Source: Takakia lepidozioides (Eukaryota > Streptophyta > Takakiopsida > Takakiales > Takakiaceae). Taken from it: 64,000 nucleotides of DNA. The translations under genes and the position numbers were made by a program. Where the stretch lies: positions 72,770,756 through 72,834,755 of the forward strand of contig CM060731.1 in assembly GCA_030704615.1 (NCBI GenBank). The letters run 5' to 3'. The notes beneath the pieces were generated by a model that was given only the letters and a program-made list of their open reading frames with translations, had not been told where the DNA came from and searched no databases. Below, in pieces: positions 11,297 through 24,114 of the stretch (positions are counted from its first letter, which is position 1; every line of letters begins with the position of its first letter).

Positions 11297-12850
11297 TAAT
11301 TACCGCCTACAATTGTGGAGGAGGTGACAGCTGGGGAGGGGATGTTAACATAGTTTAAAGGCCCACAAGAAGAATGCAGCTGAGAGTTAAGTCTGACTAT
11401 TTTCATCATACCTACTGACTGGAATAGACATGCCCTACCTGTGGAGTCTCCCATGTTGGAATTGGCCCTGTTGGTTCACTTTTTCTGACTGGAATAGATA
11501 CTTTAATTCCTTTATACAGAGAATGTTTTTACAAGAAGGTACACTTCTGACTGAGGTTGCAGTCCTCGGGTGTTGGTCCCTGTCCAGATGGTGGACCCAC
11601 CTCTCCATGCGTGGCCGTACTTCTCCCTTCTGGGTCAGAACTATCTTTCAGGGACGTTATAAACTTGTATAATTTCATTTCTTCTTTCTCTCTTCGTCCG
11701 TACGCAAGTTTGTAATCAAGACGTCCGAAGGAAAAGTATGCAAGCCGTGCGTAGGAGGCAGACCACCTTATAGAGAGGTATGTACGTATGTACCAGCAGC
11801 AATGTCCTGATCCTGTCCTATACTAATCTTGATGTAGTCTTTCTAGACACATTAAGCCGGATCCCTCGAGGTGGCCACGGCTACCGGTGTTCACTCGACA
11901 AACACCTGTGCTCGTAATTTGTAGAAGGATATGAGAGGGACTTGAACAGATATGGAATTTTGAGCCAAAGCTGGACTTTCATGTGCACCAAACCACACGG
12001 GATACATGCATAAGTTACAAGAGTACATGTAAGAAGCATGGCACAGGTCTTTAGCGATGGACTGGAAACCAGCTCTAGCTACACATGATGTGGTATCGTA
12101 TCGGTAATCAGGCATGACCTGGGTTGCTCCAAAAGTTGAATCTTCTTTATTGATCAATCTAAACCTGGAAAGAGCAGTAACGAAAACTCGTACGGAATAC
12201 TACGAATTGACGTGGGACTAAAACCTGTTGCGGCCCTGAGACAGAAGGATTCTTCTGCTGGTACATCTGAAAAAATTTAATGTCTGCAAATTGTAACAAG
12301 TTCCTATGCCTTGGGACCTCCACCAACGCAACCTGAGCCAACCCTCGATCTTGGCAAGCACACATGTGTCGGGCACATGTATAAGATCATTGAGTAGCCG
12401 ATCTTAGTGTACACACGTATATTGTTTGATCAGCTCCTGGATTGATGTCTGGCCTCCAACCAATGAACATGGATCAAGCCTCAATTTCGAAGTTGAGGAG
12501 GCTCTCCATACCTCCACGATCAACTCTGCTTTAGTTAGATTACCATCCTGACACAGAATCATGCGTCCACCAGGCAGAAATGCAGTGAACAAGCCTCGAG
12601 CGAGACCCTGAATCTCAATTTGGCCAAGACCTGCGTGCAACAAGAGAGCTAGACCTAGCCTAGACATGCAACACCTTGGAGTCTAATAATGATCATACTG
12701 CTCAGGTCGACTGAGACCCTCGGAAGAATCCTTTGAAGTTCAAGAACCCTTGTTTTGATCAACCTTAGGAAGTCTCGGATGATCCTAGGAAGACCCAACT
12801 TGTGAACATCCAGTAAATAAACATGCCAGATTATATGCTCAGACCTCGAA
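11297..12850. other. Gene-free stretch, includes probable 3'UTR of the C2H2 gene
   Basis: Short ORFs only. The segment next to 12851 should contain the 3'UTR and poly(A) site of the minus-strand zinc-finger gene; no specific signal stood out. Confidence 0.3.
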
Positions 12851-13873
12851 TCAAAGGCAAGATGGCCCATGCCCTAGGCGAAGCTCCAGATCGAGAGTCT
12901 CAGGTTGATCTTCCTCACTCGGAAAATTTGATGTCGGCTCGGAAAAACTACGAGAGAGTTTGCTGAAGTTGATAGTTTGGTGCCGCTCAGGAGTGCTACC
13001 TCTTTCAAACGCTGGAGCAGATTGGCTGTACGGGTGAAAGGCGCCCAATTTTAAAGTTGTCTGAGGCAAACTCACCACTAACTCCACAGGCTGCAAAGTG
13101 GTCGGCGAGCTTTGGAACCTATGCGTACTGTTGTCGGTAACACCGCTCGAGACAGAGTTGGAATTTGATGTGAGTGATTCCTGGGATAGTGGTGAGGTAG
13201 GCAGGGGGGAGGACGGAAAGGGGGATGAGGACTGCAGAGCTGTCAAGTTTGAAGACCCAGGCATACTGCTCAACTGAGGTACTAGTGGGCCTGGAGCTCG
13301 TGGGACAACATTGCCAGTAGGCAGCGAATTCGAAACAGCGATAATCTGAGGTCCCCCCGCCGAGTTCTGAACGAGAAAGTTCTCAGAGTGCGCTCGTTGC
13401 AGAGATGCGCCAGCCGGTGCAGGGATCGAGTAGAGCCAACAAAGCTGGGAGGTTGGGGCCCCAGTGCCAGACTGCTGCAGTTCACCGCCTGCGCTGACAA
13501 CTGGAACTGGCGGTGGTGTGATGAGCGAGGCTGCATTTCTGAGCTGTGCCATCTGATTAGCATGAGCTCTCTCTCTTCTGTGGACGTTCATGTGCCCCCC
13601 CAAGGCCTGTGCAGTCCGAAACTCCCTCTGACAGAAACTACATGAATATGAGCGCGGGGGCCACTGCCCGCTGCTGCTAGCATCTTCAGCAAAGGCCCGG
13701 ACCTCCCATGACTCAGTTTCCATGGTGCTTGCAGCACTACCAGTGCTGCTGGTCCATGCACCCTGCCTGCCTGCTGCCCAGGTGCCTCCCGGCCCCAGCC
13801 CTGCCCACGCGCTCCTTCGGAGCTGGTCTTGCTCTTGCTGCTGTGGGTATGGCAGCACCAAGTGAGTCGTCAT
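12851..13873 (-). CDS. SUPERMAN-like C2H2 zinc-finger transcription factor
   Basis: A single uninterrupted ORF of 340 residues. One C2H2 finger at residues 78-98 has the plant signature 'QALGGH' (CX2CX12HX3H; Cys78, Cys81, His94, His98), followed by the basic 'RRERAH' typical of the SUPERMAN/RABBIT EARS/ZFP10-11 group. The middle is Ser/Pro/Gln-rich and probably disordered. The C-terminus carries 'LDLELRLG' (residues 327-334), an EAR-type repression motif that recruits TOPLESS co-repressors in this family. The protein is therefore likely a nuclear DNA-binding repressor of developmental genes. Lack of introns is usual here. A second Met at residue 51 ('[11 protein letters not shown]') could be the true start, since most relatives have short N-termini. 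The exact orthologue cannot be named. Confidence 0.9.
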   Translation of the reverse strand: MTTHLVLPYPQQQEQDQLRRSAWAGLGPGGTWAAGRQGAWTSSTGSAASTMETESWEVRAFAEDASSSGQWPPRSYSCSFCQREFRTAQALGGHMNVHRRERAHANQMAQLRNAASLITPPPVPVVSAGGELQQSGTGAPTSQLCWLYSIPAPAGASLQRAHSENFLVQNSAGGPQIIAVSNSLPTGNVVPRAPGPLVPQLSSMPGSSNLTALQSSSPFPSSPLPTSPLSQESLTSNSNSVSSGVTDNSTHRFQSSPTTLQPVELVVSLPQTTLKLGAFHPYSQSAPAFERGSTPERHQTINFSKLSRSFSEPTSNFPSEEDQPETLDLELRLGHGPSCL

Positions 13874-13917
13874 TTGTGCGAGTGAGCGAGAGAGAAAGAA
13901 AAGAATCAGAGCTCTAG

Positions 13918-16900
13918 GTCTACAGGCCTTACGAGATCAAGCAGATACTCCTAGACATGCAATTTGCTCAAAATCGACTAGCTCTGCTCGATTCCGAACT
14001 GAATTGACTCACAGACCTGTGTACGTCTGGATACAATTGCAGCCAGCTATGACAGGTCAAGGCTCAAACTGATTTTTTCTGAGTGCGCAGCCACATCTGA
14101 TATTCTCAGTAAAAATTTCGATCTGCTCTCTGCGACGCTGCATTTGCAGATCTATCTAATCCAAGCTCTTCAGCAATAGCTGCCTCTGGCCTGCATGTGG
14201 ATTGTGATGTTCAAATCATCCACCGATAGCACAAAGGACCACAGACCCTCTTCAGGTTTGATCTGCGAAAATCAAGCCTTGGAGCCCTCCTGCTGCATGT
14301 GTTTCCACTCCAGCAGTCCCGATCTCCAGAGAGCGAGATGGCGAGAGAAGGAGTGAGAATGGAGGAGCTTTAGAGCGCAGGGTACATAGAGGCAGCGGCA
14401 GCTGTGGTGGGCCTGCTCCTTCCAACCCAAGACGGCGCGCACGAGCGAGCCGCCACCTGCTACTTCCGGTCACCGGGAATCTCAACATCATTATTACCAT
14501 TTTCTCTATTTTATTATTCGTTATTAATTCCTTCCTAGTAACTTTAACCAGGGTTACCTGACTCAGCGAGGTTCCGCGGACAGCGCGATACCCCCGGCCT
14601 CACGAGAATAATAAAAAGAAATAATAAAATAAATAAATAAATTACACTAGTACCTAAGATCCACATCACTAATATTGTCGTTAGTAGAAGGTCCCCCCCA
14701 CAGTTGGCAAATTCCTAGTTGGAGAGGAGTTAACTTAACTCTGGTCAAAAGTTCCTAGAGAGAAAGTAATAAAAAATAAAATAAAATGCGAACAGCTGGT
14801 CCACCGGCTGCAGCCGGTGAGGTCTCGGAAAGGACAAGACGAGGACCTGGGGCGAATCGCCGGCAGCGGTCGGAATTTCTGGGCGCTGTCGCCCGTGCAG
14901 GGCTGTCGCGGCAGCGGGCCCCGGCCGGCCCGGTTGATGCCCACCCGCCACGCGCCCGGTCACCGGGCCCCCCGGTTGCCAGGTAGGAAAACAGTGGATA
15001 CGACGGGAATAGCCGGTGGCGGACAGGTTTCGCCGGACTAAAGTCAAGCTAAGTTAGTCGAGTGATACTGGCAAGGCTATCCCAGTTGTGAATACAGTTG
15101 AGTTCTGTAAGGGATCCTTTTAATATTCTTCAGAGATTCTTAAACAATCCACTAAGAAGCTTACCACCTGCGTGACGGTAGGGGCGGCTTAATTTGGGAA
15201 CTAAACAGTGTGCCAAAAGATACACTCAAATAAATAGTGCTCTCTAGGTTTTATCACTTTGCTTTTTGTTCACACCGGGAAATTTGGTACAGTCAAACCT
15301 GGATAAGTATTTAGCATTATTGACCGAACTTAGTTTTTTAAGAAATAAGAGATATGTTAAACCTTCTTTTTAATTACGAGGCAATTAAAAAATAGGATTA
15401 AAAAATCGGCCTTAGTAAGATTTGAGGGAGGAGGGAGGAGGGAGAAAAAACTTAACTAAAACAGAAAAATAACAATAGAGAAATAATGGCAAGTTTGACT
15501 GTAATGGTTTCATTTAGTGAGATATGGAAACATAAACTGAGAACCGTTATCCAAATGTGCAATGCCACTAGATTTTTCAAATCAATACGATAATATTATC
15601 GGTTTGATTAATTATTCGGGTCAGCCATGAGAGAGAAGACTCCGACCAAAGCCAGCGTAAATAAGAGCCACTTACGCTACAGCTACGATTATTGAATCAT
15701 GTCTAATAATCTTCCCATCTAACTATTTTTACCTGAGATTTTAAGGTTATATTACTCCCACCGCTAACTTGTTTTCCATTTGCGGGAAATCTATCCTGAT
15801 GACAATATACGACGACGGGTTATGTACGCAACATGTGCGGGTATCGCGCAATAGTTACAAAAATGGACGTTTATTTGTACTACTTATTTGTACTAGGACA
15901 GCCCGCAATAGTCTGAATTATATTTGCGGAGAATCCAACTAATATTAGTAGGAATCATGCAACGGTGGAAACAATACGGTTTCGAAGTTGGAATAATAAG
16001 ACATGATGTCACAAGTTTGCAACTCACTTATGTAAGTGAGATCACCCAAAACAAAAAACAAAAATATCACTAAGTGAGACTACCAACGCTGTACATAAAT
16101 ATACAAAAAGTCGAAAATTCAAACATAAACGGATACAAATACAAACAAATGAGTCGCTCAAAGTCTCAAGTGTGGTCGACCCTTGTCTGTAGCGGTGGAT
16201 CTGAGATCCTCAATAGTCATAAGCTTGAGTGGAAAATCGGTAAACATAGACTCTCGGGAGTGGTCAATGTCAATAATCAACGAGTTTGATGGATCAAGTG
16301 ACTACTTCCACAACATTAGCTTCTCGGGGACTGCACTTCCTGCTTCTCTGGGACTATATTAGTAAGTGGAGACTGCAACAGCAGTTTTCGTGGTCAAATC
16401 GAGGTGCAGCACCTGGATCTTCTCACGCTGCAAGAGCAAGGAAGTTCAGCAGATGCGAGTATGAGTGACGAGGCCAAATGTCACGGAGATTGGAAGCCGG
16501 CGTTACAATCTCTGTGTCAGAACCGTAAGTTACAGTACCTCTTGTCTTTCTTCCTGCCAACTTCGGCAAAATCGCCATCGCGTTCACTAGCTCCCACATC
16601 GCCTACACAGTGTGCATGCAGTGAGATTGGGCTGGCGGCAGTTCAGCAAGCTGCATGAGTCCAAACGACAACAGATGGCTCTTGTTTAAGTCATGAGATC
16701 AGATCATATCATACTTAGTTCTGGACTACGTTTTATTATAGACCACTTAGTATGATCCTCTTGTAGTCGGAAACCAGTCGGATGAGCAGTAGGACCGCAT
16801 CTTTGTCTTTTTTTGGCCCCTCAAGACCCCAAGAGGATGCTGGTAGATATACTAGCGCCAATGGGGTCTGGTCGACTTATCTGGACAAGGGGCTCGGCAT

Positions 16901-19900
16901 CTTTCACTCAATACGCAAGAAAAATTCAAAAAATTCTACATGTATTCGGATAGCAATTCTTGCATTTCCACTTGTCCATGAGTTCTAAATGCGAGATGAA
17001 CAATTTCCAGGTCGGAGTCCACTGTACAGTAATAATTTTTTTTTTCTGCACACCCAGTCACTGAACCTAGGTATTATTTGGGCTTCTCCCAGCCTCGAAT
17101 CAGATCTGGTAACTCGCGCAACGTCATAATTCTAACCCACTTGATCGTGGCAAGAAATGTTTTAGTTGCCTCTTCATCATGCCGTAAAAGCGGTGTCGGA
17201 GCCAGCTTCATCATTTCAACTGATACGTGAGAGACGCATCTGATGATATTTACTGGCAGGCTCCAAAAGCCTTAAATAAAAATGGAGACTTAACGAAGTG
17301 AGCACCGAGAACCTAGTAGACATGACAACCTACTGGGAGTAAATAACGCTTGGTTTGGGCCGCTTTGAATGCTGCTGCGTGCAGGGTGTTAGGAAGATCC
17401 CAAACCCGAGTGCCCGTTTTCTCTCGTTGTCACTACTATACGTAGCTTACTTCCAAATCTGGAAAGTAATAATCTCCTCACCTCTTGGAGTTGAGGGTTT
17501 CTTTGTGAGAACTCCTCGCCTGGAGTGTGGAACAACTGGCTACATGTGACATGCTATTACAAGGGCCCACCCACTAAACCCAACTAGTCGCACCTCGTGT
17601 CCACCTCCCCTAAAACTAGCGGCTGTGGTATCCATGACTAAGGCTTGGAACTGTAATGTAAGCGTGAGACGTGCTTTGAAACCCAGCAATCATCGCCACA
17701 GTCACAGGGCTAATAAAACAAGGGTGAATCTAGATTTCAACTTCGAACTAGTGTGCACTGAGGTCCCCCTCTTCTCCGTATTATATTGGGTATACAGTGC
17801 ACACAACATTTCAACGAACGGGGAGAACTGGCAGCCAGTTACATGCTAGCCGAGTGGTTTCGAGGAATTTCCGAGCACTTGATAATTGAAATCTTAGAAA
17901 CTTTATAGAGGAAGGTTACAAAGGTAATTGACCGATTGTAGTTACCACTACTTAGGGGAAGCAACCGACTCCCCAACCCAGGCTGGTTCTAGAATGAGGG
18001 GCCACTACTCAAATTATTTCCCTGACGCAGCAACATTTGTTTCACCGCCGGCCGGCAAAGCTTCCTTGTCGAGGCAGGCTTGGACGCTTGGACCTTCGTG
18101 TTGGAGGTATTTGATCATTTGTCAAGATTTTGACTGGAATTTGACTTGGGGTCCCATGAGAGCTCCTGAATCCCGCAGCTTAATAAGTACAGTACAGTAC
18201 TTTTACTACCCACATTCTCCAAGCACATGCCATGCCGCATGATGAGAGATAAATTTCAGGGAGCTTGGCACATTGATGGCTGCCTAACTAGTAAGATGCT
18301 GTAATCTCACACCAGAGCTGAAATCATCAGTAGAATCGCAGCATCCCATAATTCTTGTCACGCCTCATCAGGCAGATGCAGGAGGTGTGCACCATCCATG
18401 CGTCACATCGCAAATCTGAGTAATATCCTGAGAAAAAAACACCCAATTGGCAAGCCTCCAATGGGATATCCTACGCCAAATTTGGACTGAAACACGCCAG
18501 CAAATTAGGAGTTCCCTTTCTGTCAGGCTCCACTGGGATCTGGAAACTAATCTAATCCTAAGTCGCTGACGTCCATGGAATCCAACTTCAAAGCTCCAGG
18601 CACGGATCATTGAAGCCTCTGGCAACAAAGTCTATCTCAAGCTGCTCCATCCTTGTACTGAATATGATGGGCACCAGGGGATTTTAGTATGTACTGCGCA
18701 GATTGCCCCAACTTGTAAATGTATAAGCTAATGACTGCCTTAATGTCCCGTTCAAGATTTGTAACAGAGGGGAATATAAAGCTAGAAACTGGGGTACAAT
18801 TTAGTATAACTTCCAAAATTGAACAACAGCTAATTTTGCTGAGGCTTGGGATGGGATGGAGCGAAGAACTGTAGAAGAGTTCAGTAGATTCCCAACAAAA
18901 AGAAGTGTGCTAAATCACCTGAGAATGAGATATGGAATATTCTCAATAACAAGTAAGGCCAATCTATCTAGAACTTTGGGCCGGCAACACCAAGCCAGCT
19001 AAGTTGGCTGGGAATCTAGTTGACAGGATACATGATCCCAATGTTGGTTACAATTTGGCGAGATAGTGCTGAGAAAATGGCTTGGCATTACAAAACCCAA
19101 TTGATTGAATTTGTGAATGAATGACGTCGGAAGAAAGAAAGACAATCAACGTGGGCGTCGGGACAAGTGAGTCTAAAGACATGTGAGCAAAAAAGTTATG
19201 GGGTTTCCAGCTGGTTCAAACTTGTCCAGCAAAACAAACGTAATGGAGTTTGTCCATGAGAATCCGTGGAACTGAGTGTGTAGGTCTAATTTGGAAAAGT
19301 GGGTGGCTCCAACCTTGATGGCCGCCTGCATGTTTTCAATGTCTCATCATTCAAATCGTGTCTCGTTTTGCAATTGAAGCCTAAACTTACAAAAGTGACA
19401 TGTATGCATCGCCCATCTTCAAGTGGGTATTACGTCAAGTTGCTGAAATTAGGTCAAGAATGTAGCACAGAGTTTATCTTCAAGTAGTGCACAACTCGCA
19501 GGCTTCATGGCACGATGAGATGATGCCCCAGAATGTATTAATAACTGCATGAAAGAGAGGAACAAATTTGTTTTCCTTTCCATAGATGTATTGAATGTGC
19601 ATGCTCGGATTCGACGTTGACAAAGGATACGTCACCACCGTGCCGAATGCCGTAGTCGGAGGCCTCGAGCATTTCACCATGACCTAGACATGGTGAATCT
19701 AAAAGCTCCACTGGGAGAACGAAACAGTTCCGTATTCCTAGGCCGGGTTCTTTCTTAATTCTCATGAGGCCCCATTGTTGGGTACCCCATTAGCACGTAG
19801 GAGAGTGCGGCGCCTGTGTTCACATGGACGATAATGACTATCAGCATCCCAGCTTGACTGTCGGTAACATTCATAGCTCAAGATTGACTAGTAAAAAAGA

Positions 19901-20893
19901 AAACTAACAAAGAATACATGCTCATTGCCACCCCAATGTGTGCTGTGCTCAGTGGGTCCACCTTGTTCCGGCATTTAAGCAAGATTTTCGAGAACTTTAT
20001 CAAGATTTGTACCTGATCCATAGACCAGTTGGGTTAGGTCTCTCCTGACACTAAAAGAATCATTGTCTCTGCAAAAACACATTCTAGATTAAACCATTTT
20101 GAGTAGAATTCCAGTCAGTGGGGATCTGTCAGTGAATTGATCGTGTGAGAATACCCACGTGTGCAGAGGTTATCTGAGCCGGATTGTTAGATCGACATCT
20201 GGTTATCCACCGACTGGCTTTCTCATCTGCACATCCTTCTGGAAGGCATCCAGCACTAACTTTTGCCCACAGACAGGCATTATCTTCGATGGGTCCGGGT
20301 CTGATCGTTGGGGGAGTCGCCTGCGGTGGAGAGCTGTGAAAAGATCCACCTATGGCGAGGCTACCTGGAGGCTGGAGTAGCGTGCAAGCTGGGTTACGAG
20401 CCAAACTTTGTCTTCTTGTTACCGTCGGGAATCTCGAGGAACATCGAGCTGACTATGATGAGCTGTGGCAGACTTCATTTATAGCATGGGCCCACACAAT
20501 CTCTGAAATTCTGAAATTGTGGTCAAGACCTTCTTGGGTTACGGGTACATACAACTCGATGTAAGGCATTGGTCTGATGCTTACTTCGAGAGCCTTCAGG
20601 GAAGTTCAAGCGGCTGAAAATTCGCATCTGGGCAGGATGCCAGGACATATGTCTGCACGGTAGTGCGCGGGTCGAAAGGAAGGCCGAGCCAGGTGATGAG
20701 AGTGATGAGACTGTACACATCGTTGAGTCCGTACTGTGACGTGAAGTTGGACAGATAGACTAGAGACACGGTTGAGACACACACACACACAGCTCTACCG
20801 TCTTGGCAGCTGCAAGGTATGCTCAGATACATTTTGTCCTCAAATGCATATACAAGGTCTGTGTGGTACTCCGTACAGGAAATTCCAGGAGGA
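13918..20893. other. Long gene-free stretch
   Basis: 13.9-14.5 kb is probably 5'UTR and promoter of the C2H2 gene. A GC-rich island at 14.79-15.04 kb is flanked by A/T-rich tracts (for example 14612-14645). 15.3-16.1 kb is AT-rich. No protein domain, RNA gene or transposon end was recognised; ORFs are short and lack similarity. A (CA)n run lies near 20780. Confidence 0.35.
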
Positions 20894-21141
20894 CCCTTCA
20901 TGTGGTGAGCAACTCTCTCTCTCTATGTTGTCTACTTTATCCTCGCACTTCAAAGCAGCGACCTTGTACTGGTCCCAACACAGATGCTTACACCACTATA
21001 CTCCACTTCTGGCACCCTTCATGTGGTAAGCAACTCTCTCTCTATCGTTGTCTACCTTATCCTCGCACTTCAAAGCAGCGACCTTGTACTGGGCCCAACA
21101 CAGATGCTTACACCACTATACCGCTACTCTCCATTTCTGGC
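20894..21141. repeat. Tandem duplication, 121-bp unit
   Basis: The unit starting CCCTTCATGTGGT at 20894 is repeated at 21015. Both copies contain CTTCAAAGCAGCGACCTTGT and ACACAGATGCTTACACCACT with only a few differences, indicating a recent local duplication. Not coding as far as can be seen. Confidence 0.9.
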
Positions 21142-22155
21142 AAGGGTCATGCCTGGGCCTGAGCCACAATATCTTCGTAGCATTTCTACAGGAAGACTCT
21201 ACATCAAATGTATACGATTTAGTGGATGTTTGTACACACTCTAGTTCTCTATTTATCCATGGGCACTAAAGCATGGAGAGCATTTCAACACTATCATCAC
21301 AAGATTGTACAGCTCCATCGTAACTGCAGGGGTGCCCATGTAATGTGAGCAATTGAATCTTAGTCGGGGCACTTCTAGGACCCACTTTCGAGAGGGGAGG
21401 CAGTAGCCTAAAGGTGAAGAGGCTCTTAGTTACGCAGGCTTTGGCTAGAGACGTCTTCTCTCTTTTGGGGGCAAATTTCTTTCTCATCCTTTCATGATTT
21501 CTCTTGAAAGCTCACATTGATATGTAAGAAACTTGTCAAATAGGCACTGCAAGTTACACACAAGTTTGTGCTTCCACTTCACCTAGTGATCATGTTGGTT
21601 ATCGTTTTCCAGAGACGCCGGACGTGTAGAGTGGGGAAGACATGGCGAGGCAAGCTTCTCTATTAGCGAAGAGGTACGATTTTAGAGTAATGCGTAAAAC
21701 CAGACCTCATCTTTCCTTTGTTTTCTGGAGGTCCCTCCCCGACCAGAACTTCATTCTGTACATTCTGTACCTAGCTTGGCAGGGACCTTACGATGTATAG
21801 GGGAAGTCCCACAGTAGATGGCATTCCTGGATTTGAGGGCCTCAACCCGAGGGATTTGAGATTCTTTACACATTTGAGTTTCTGGACGAATTTGTAAGGT
21901 GTGAATCTGTTCAAAATTAGGTCAGGTTTTCACGTTGGGGAAGGGGCCGTCCATGGGGCATTCCGTTGTTTGAGGGTATGGGATCGAGGGCGGTACAATG
22001 GTACTGGATGTTTTAGATTGAATATTCTACCACTGTCAAAGCCACACACAACGTGCATTGTTGGTTACCCCAGTATTGCAGCTTGAATCGGACAGAGCAC
22101 GGTCATACAGTAACCTCCAAAAAGGACTGACATGTACAATCTATGTCTCTTGCAG

Positions 22156-22946
22156 ACTGAAGGGGAAGGTCGCGATCATAACAGGTGCTGCCGGCATTGG
22201 AGCGGCACCGGTGAGGTTGTTTGCGGCACTGCATGGAGCGACTGTTGTAATTGGCGATATTCAGACAAACTTGGTGAAGCGTTGGCAGAAGAACTCGGTT
22301 CAAAGGCTCATTACATGCACTGTGATGTTTCGCAAGAGAAAGATGTAGGGGCAATGGATTTTGCCGTCGAGGGCGGCCTTTACATTATGTACAACAATGC
22401 CGGTACTGTCGGGCCTCCCAGTGCAACCATTGGAGATATGAAAGTTGAGGATATGGATTTCGTCTACTCTGTCAGAGGAGCATTATCTGGAACAAAGCAT
22501 GCAGCCAGAGTGATGATCCCCCCGCCAAAAAGGGTGTGATACTCTCGACATCGAGCATCGCGAGTGTTATTGGAGGAACAGCACCCCATCCTTACACCAT
22601 CAGCAAGTTTGCTGTCCTGGGGATAATGAAAAGCACGTCTATGGAGCTCGCACAACATGGTATTCGAGTTAACTGCATATCTCCCTCTGCTATCGCTACG
22701 CCCTTAGCGGTGAATGGATATCAGATGTTGGTGCCACAGCAAGATGTGGCAAGCATGATGAGCAATGCATCAGAACTCAAAGGGGCAATTTTGACTCCTG
22801 AAGACATTGCGAGGGCGGCATTGTTTCTTGCTAGCGACGATGCGCAGTGCAACAGCGGCCGCAATATGATGGTCGACGGTGGATACACTGCCAACTGCCA
22901 ACAAGGTGTGCAATCCCTTTCCATCGCAATAGCTGCTCTCATGTGA
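22156..22946 (+). pseudogene. Short-chain dehydrogenase/reductase (SDR) pseudogene
   Basis: The sequence reads as the main exon of a plant classical SDR of the xanthoxin-dehydrogenase/SDR110C type. The Rossmann start 'KGKVAIITGAAGIG' lacks one residue of the usual TGxxxGxG spacing. 'NNAG' and the catalytic 'YTISK' (YxxxK) are present, as is the C-terminal 'GRNMMVDGGYT'. Two frameshifts break it: one near 22264 after 'VVIGDIQ' (a base missing) and one in a C run near 22521. The reading switches frame at each. A splice acceptor TTGCAG sits at 22150-22155, where this family usually has its first intron, so the copy arose from genomic DNA, not from a processed mRNA. The short first exon is not evident upstream. 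Intact relatives oxidise alcohol groups with NAD(P). Confidence 0.85.
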
Positions 22947-23065
22947 TCGAGCTGGTGATTCACAAACTACGTCATTGCATTATCAAAGCGTAAAGACCTA
23001 GGGCTGATTTCTCTTTGTAAATTTCTGCGCGTTATCCAGCGTAAGAGCCCGCCCCACGATTACCA

Positions 23066-23119
23066 GTGCATTACACACTCGTGTAATGCACCGGTGCATT
23101 ACACGAGTGTGTAATGCAC
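23066..23119. repeat. Perfect 54-bp palindrome made of two nested hairpins
   Basis: The left 26 bases (GTGCATTACACACTCGTGTAATGCAC at 23066-23091 by position) are the exact reverse complement of 23094-23119, around a central CG. Each half is itself a hairpin, since GTGCATTACAC pairs with GTGTAATGCAC. It could extrude as a cruciform. Confidence 0.95.
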
Positions 23120-23234
23120 ACCTGCAATATTTCTTTATCTTTACCTCCAAGATCTTTTTTCACGGCAAGCTACTGGCGAGGAGAAAGCATAAAGGAAGGA
23201 TGAAAAGATAAGGAAATCATCCCATTTCTTTATG

Positions 23235-23268
23235 TAGGGTAATGCCCTCCACTCAGGGCATTACCCTA
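23235..23268. repeat. Perfect hairpin, 14-bp stem
   Basis: TAGGGTAATGCCCT (23235-23248) pairs with AGGGCATTACCCTA (23255-23268) across a six-base loop. A reverse-complement relative of its core (TGCCCTGAGTGGAGGGCATT) recurs near 23433-23452, so 23235-23455 may be a small inverted-repeat element. Confidence 0.9.
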
Positions 23269-23647
23269 TACCTACTTTCTTGTTCTTGATTCCCTTCTCT
23301 CTCTTTCATTCCCTTGTGCGGCAGGGCCTCCAATCCAACAAATTATTGAAGGCAATGCTAACCCCTTTTCTTTCAAAAAAGGGAATGGATGCATTTTTGG
23401 AAATGCCACTAATTTTACCTTAGAGTTCCCTATGCCCTGAGTGGAGGGCATTCCCGGATTTAAGGGCTTGACGCCCATTGCGGTCTTGGGCACTATGTCC
23501 CAAGCCTTTCAGGTTAGTGCCGAAAGCCCGGGCTCCCCTCTCCAGTCCTCATGCCTTGGCTGGATTGTTCCTGGCTCCCTGCCACGTCGGCTCCTCCTGA
23601 TCGCTGCCCTGCCTTCGAGCTAGCTCCTTGCCACGTCGCTACCACCT

Positions 23648-23760
23648 GCCATACACTAATCAGTACGGTGTATGGCGGGACCAGCAGCAATGAATAAAAT
23701 GCAATGATCAGTGTATGGAAAACAGTGGGTGGCCATACACCAATTACTGCAGTGTATGGC
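23648..23760. repeat. Two hairpins with the same 9-bp stem
   Basis: GCCATACAC/GTGTATGGC stems with 11-base loops occur at 23648-23676 and 23732-23760. An extra GTGTATGG lies between them at about 23711. They continue the series of hairpins that starts at 23066. Confidence 0.9.
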
Positions 23761-23819
23761 GACTGGAACATGCCCTATTTCCACATGTTGAATAAAAAAA
23801 CAGAACTAAATCATTTAGT

Positions 23820-23845
23820 TTAATAATAATAATAATAATAATCTA
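23820..23845. repeat. (AAT)n microsatellite
   Basis: A run of TAATAATAATAATAATAAT units in an AT-rich context. Confidence 0.9.
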
Positions 23846-24114
23846 TATGAAAAAGTTGAAACCCATTTAGTGATATAAAGACACATCTTATATCTTTTTT
23901 CCTCGTGAACTACTTTTCATACATTTAGAGTATGTACTTGTTAGGTTTAGTTTTTATTTTGTATTTATGTTGGCTTTAAAAATACAAAACCAACTATGAT
24001 GACTAAATTATATAGAAATACAATAGAAAAGAAGCATAGAAGTATTTTAAAATTTAACATATGATATTACAATCTTTTTCTTCAAATTATCATCCATACA
24101 TTTGATTTGGATGT

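Noticed and set aside
14735-15047. Overlapping Arg/Pro-rich ORFs in the 14.8-15.0 kb GC island
   Set aside because: Composition-driven open frames in four registers, without conserved domains.
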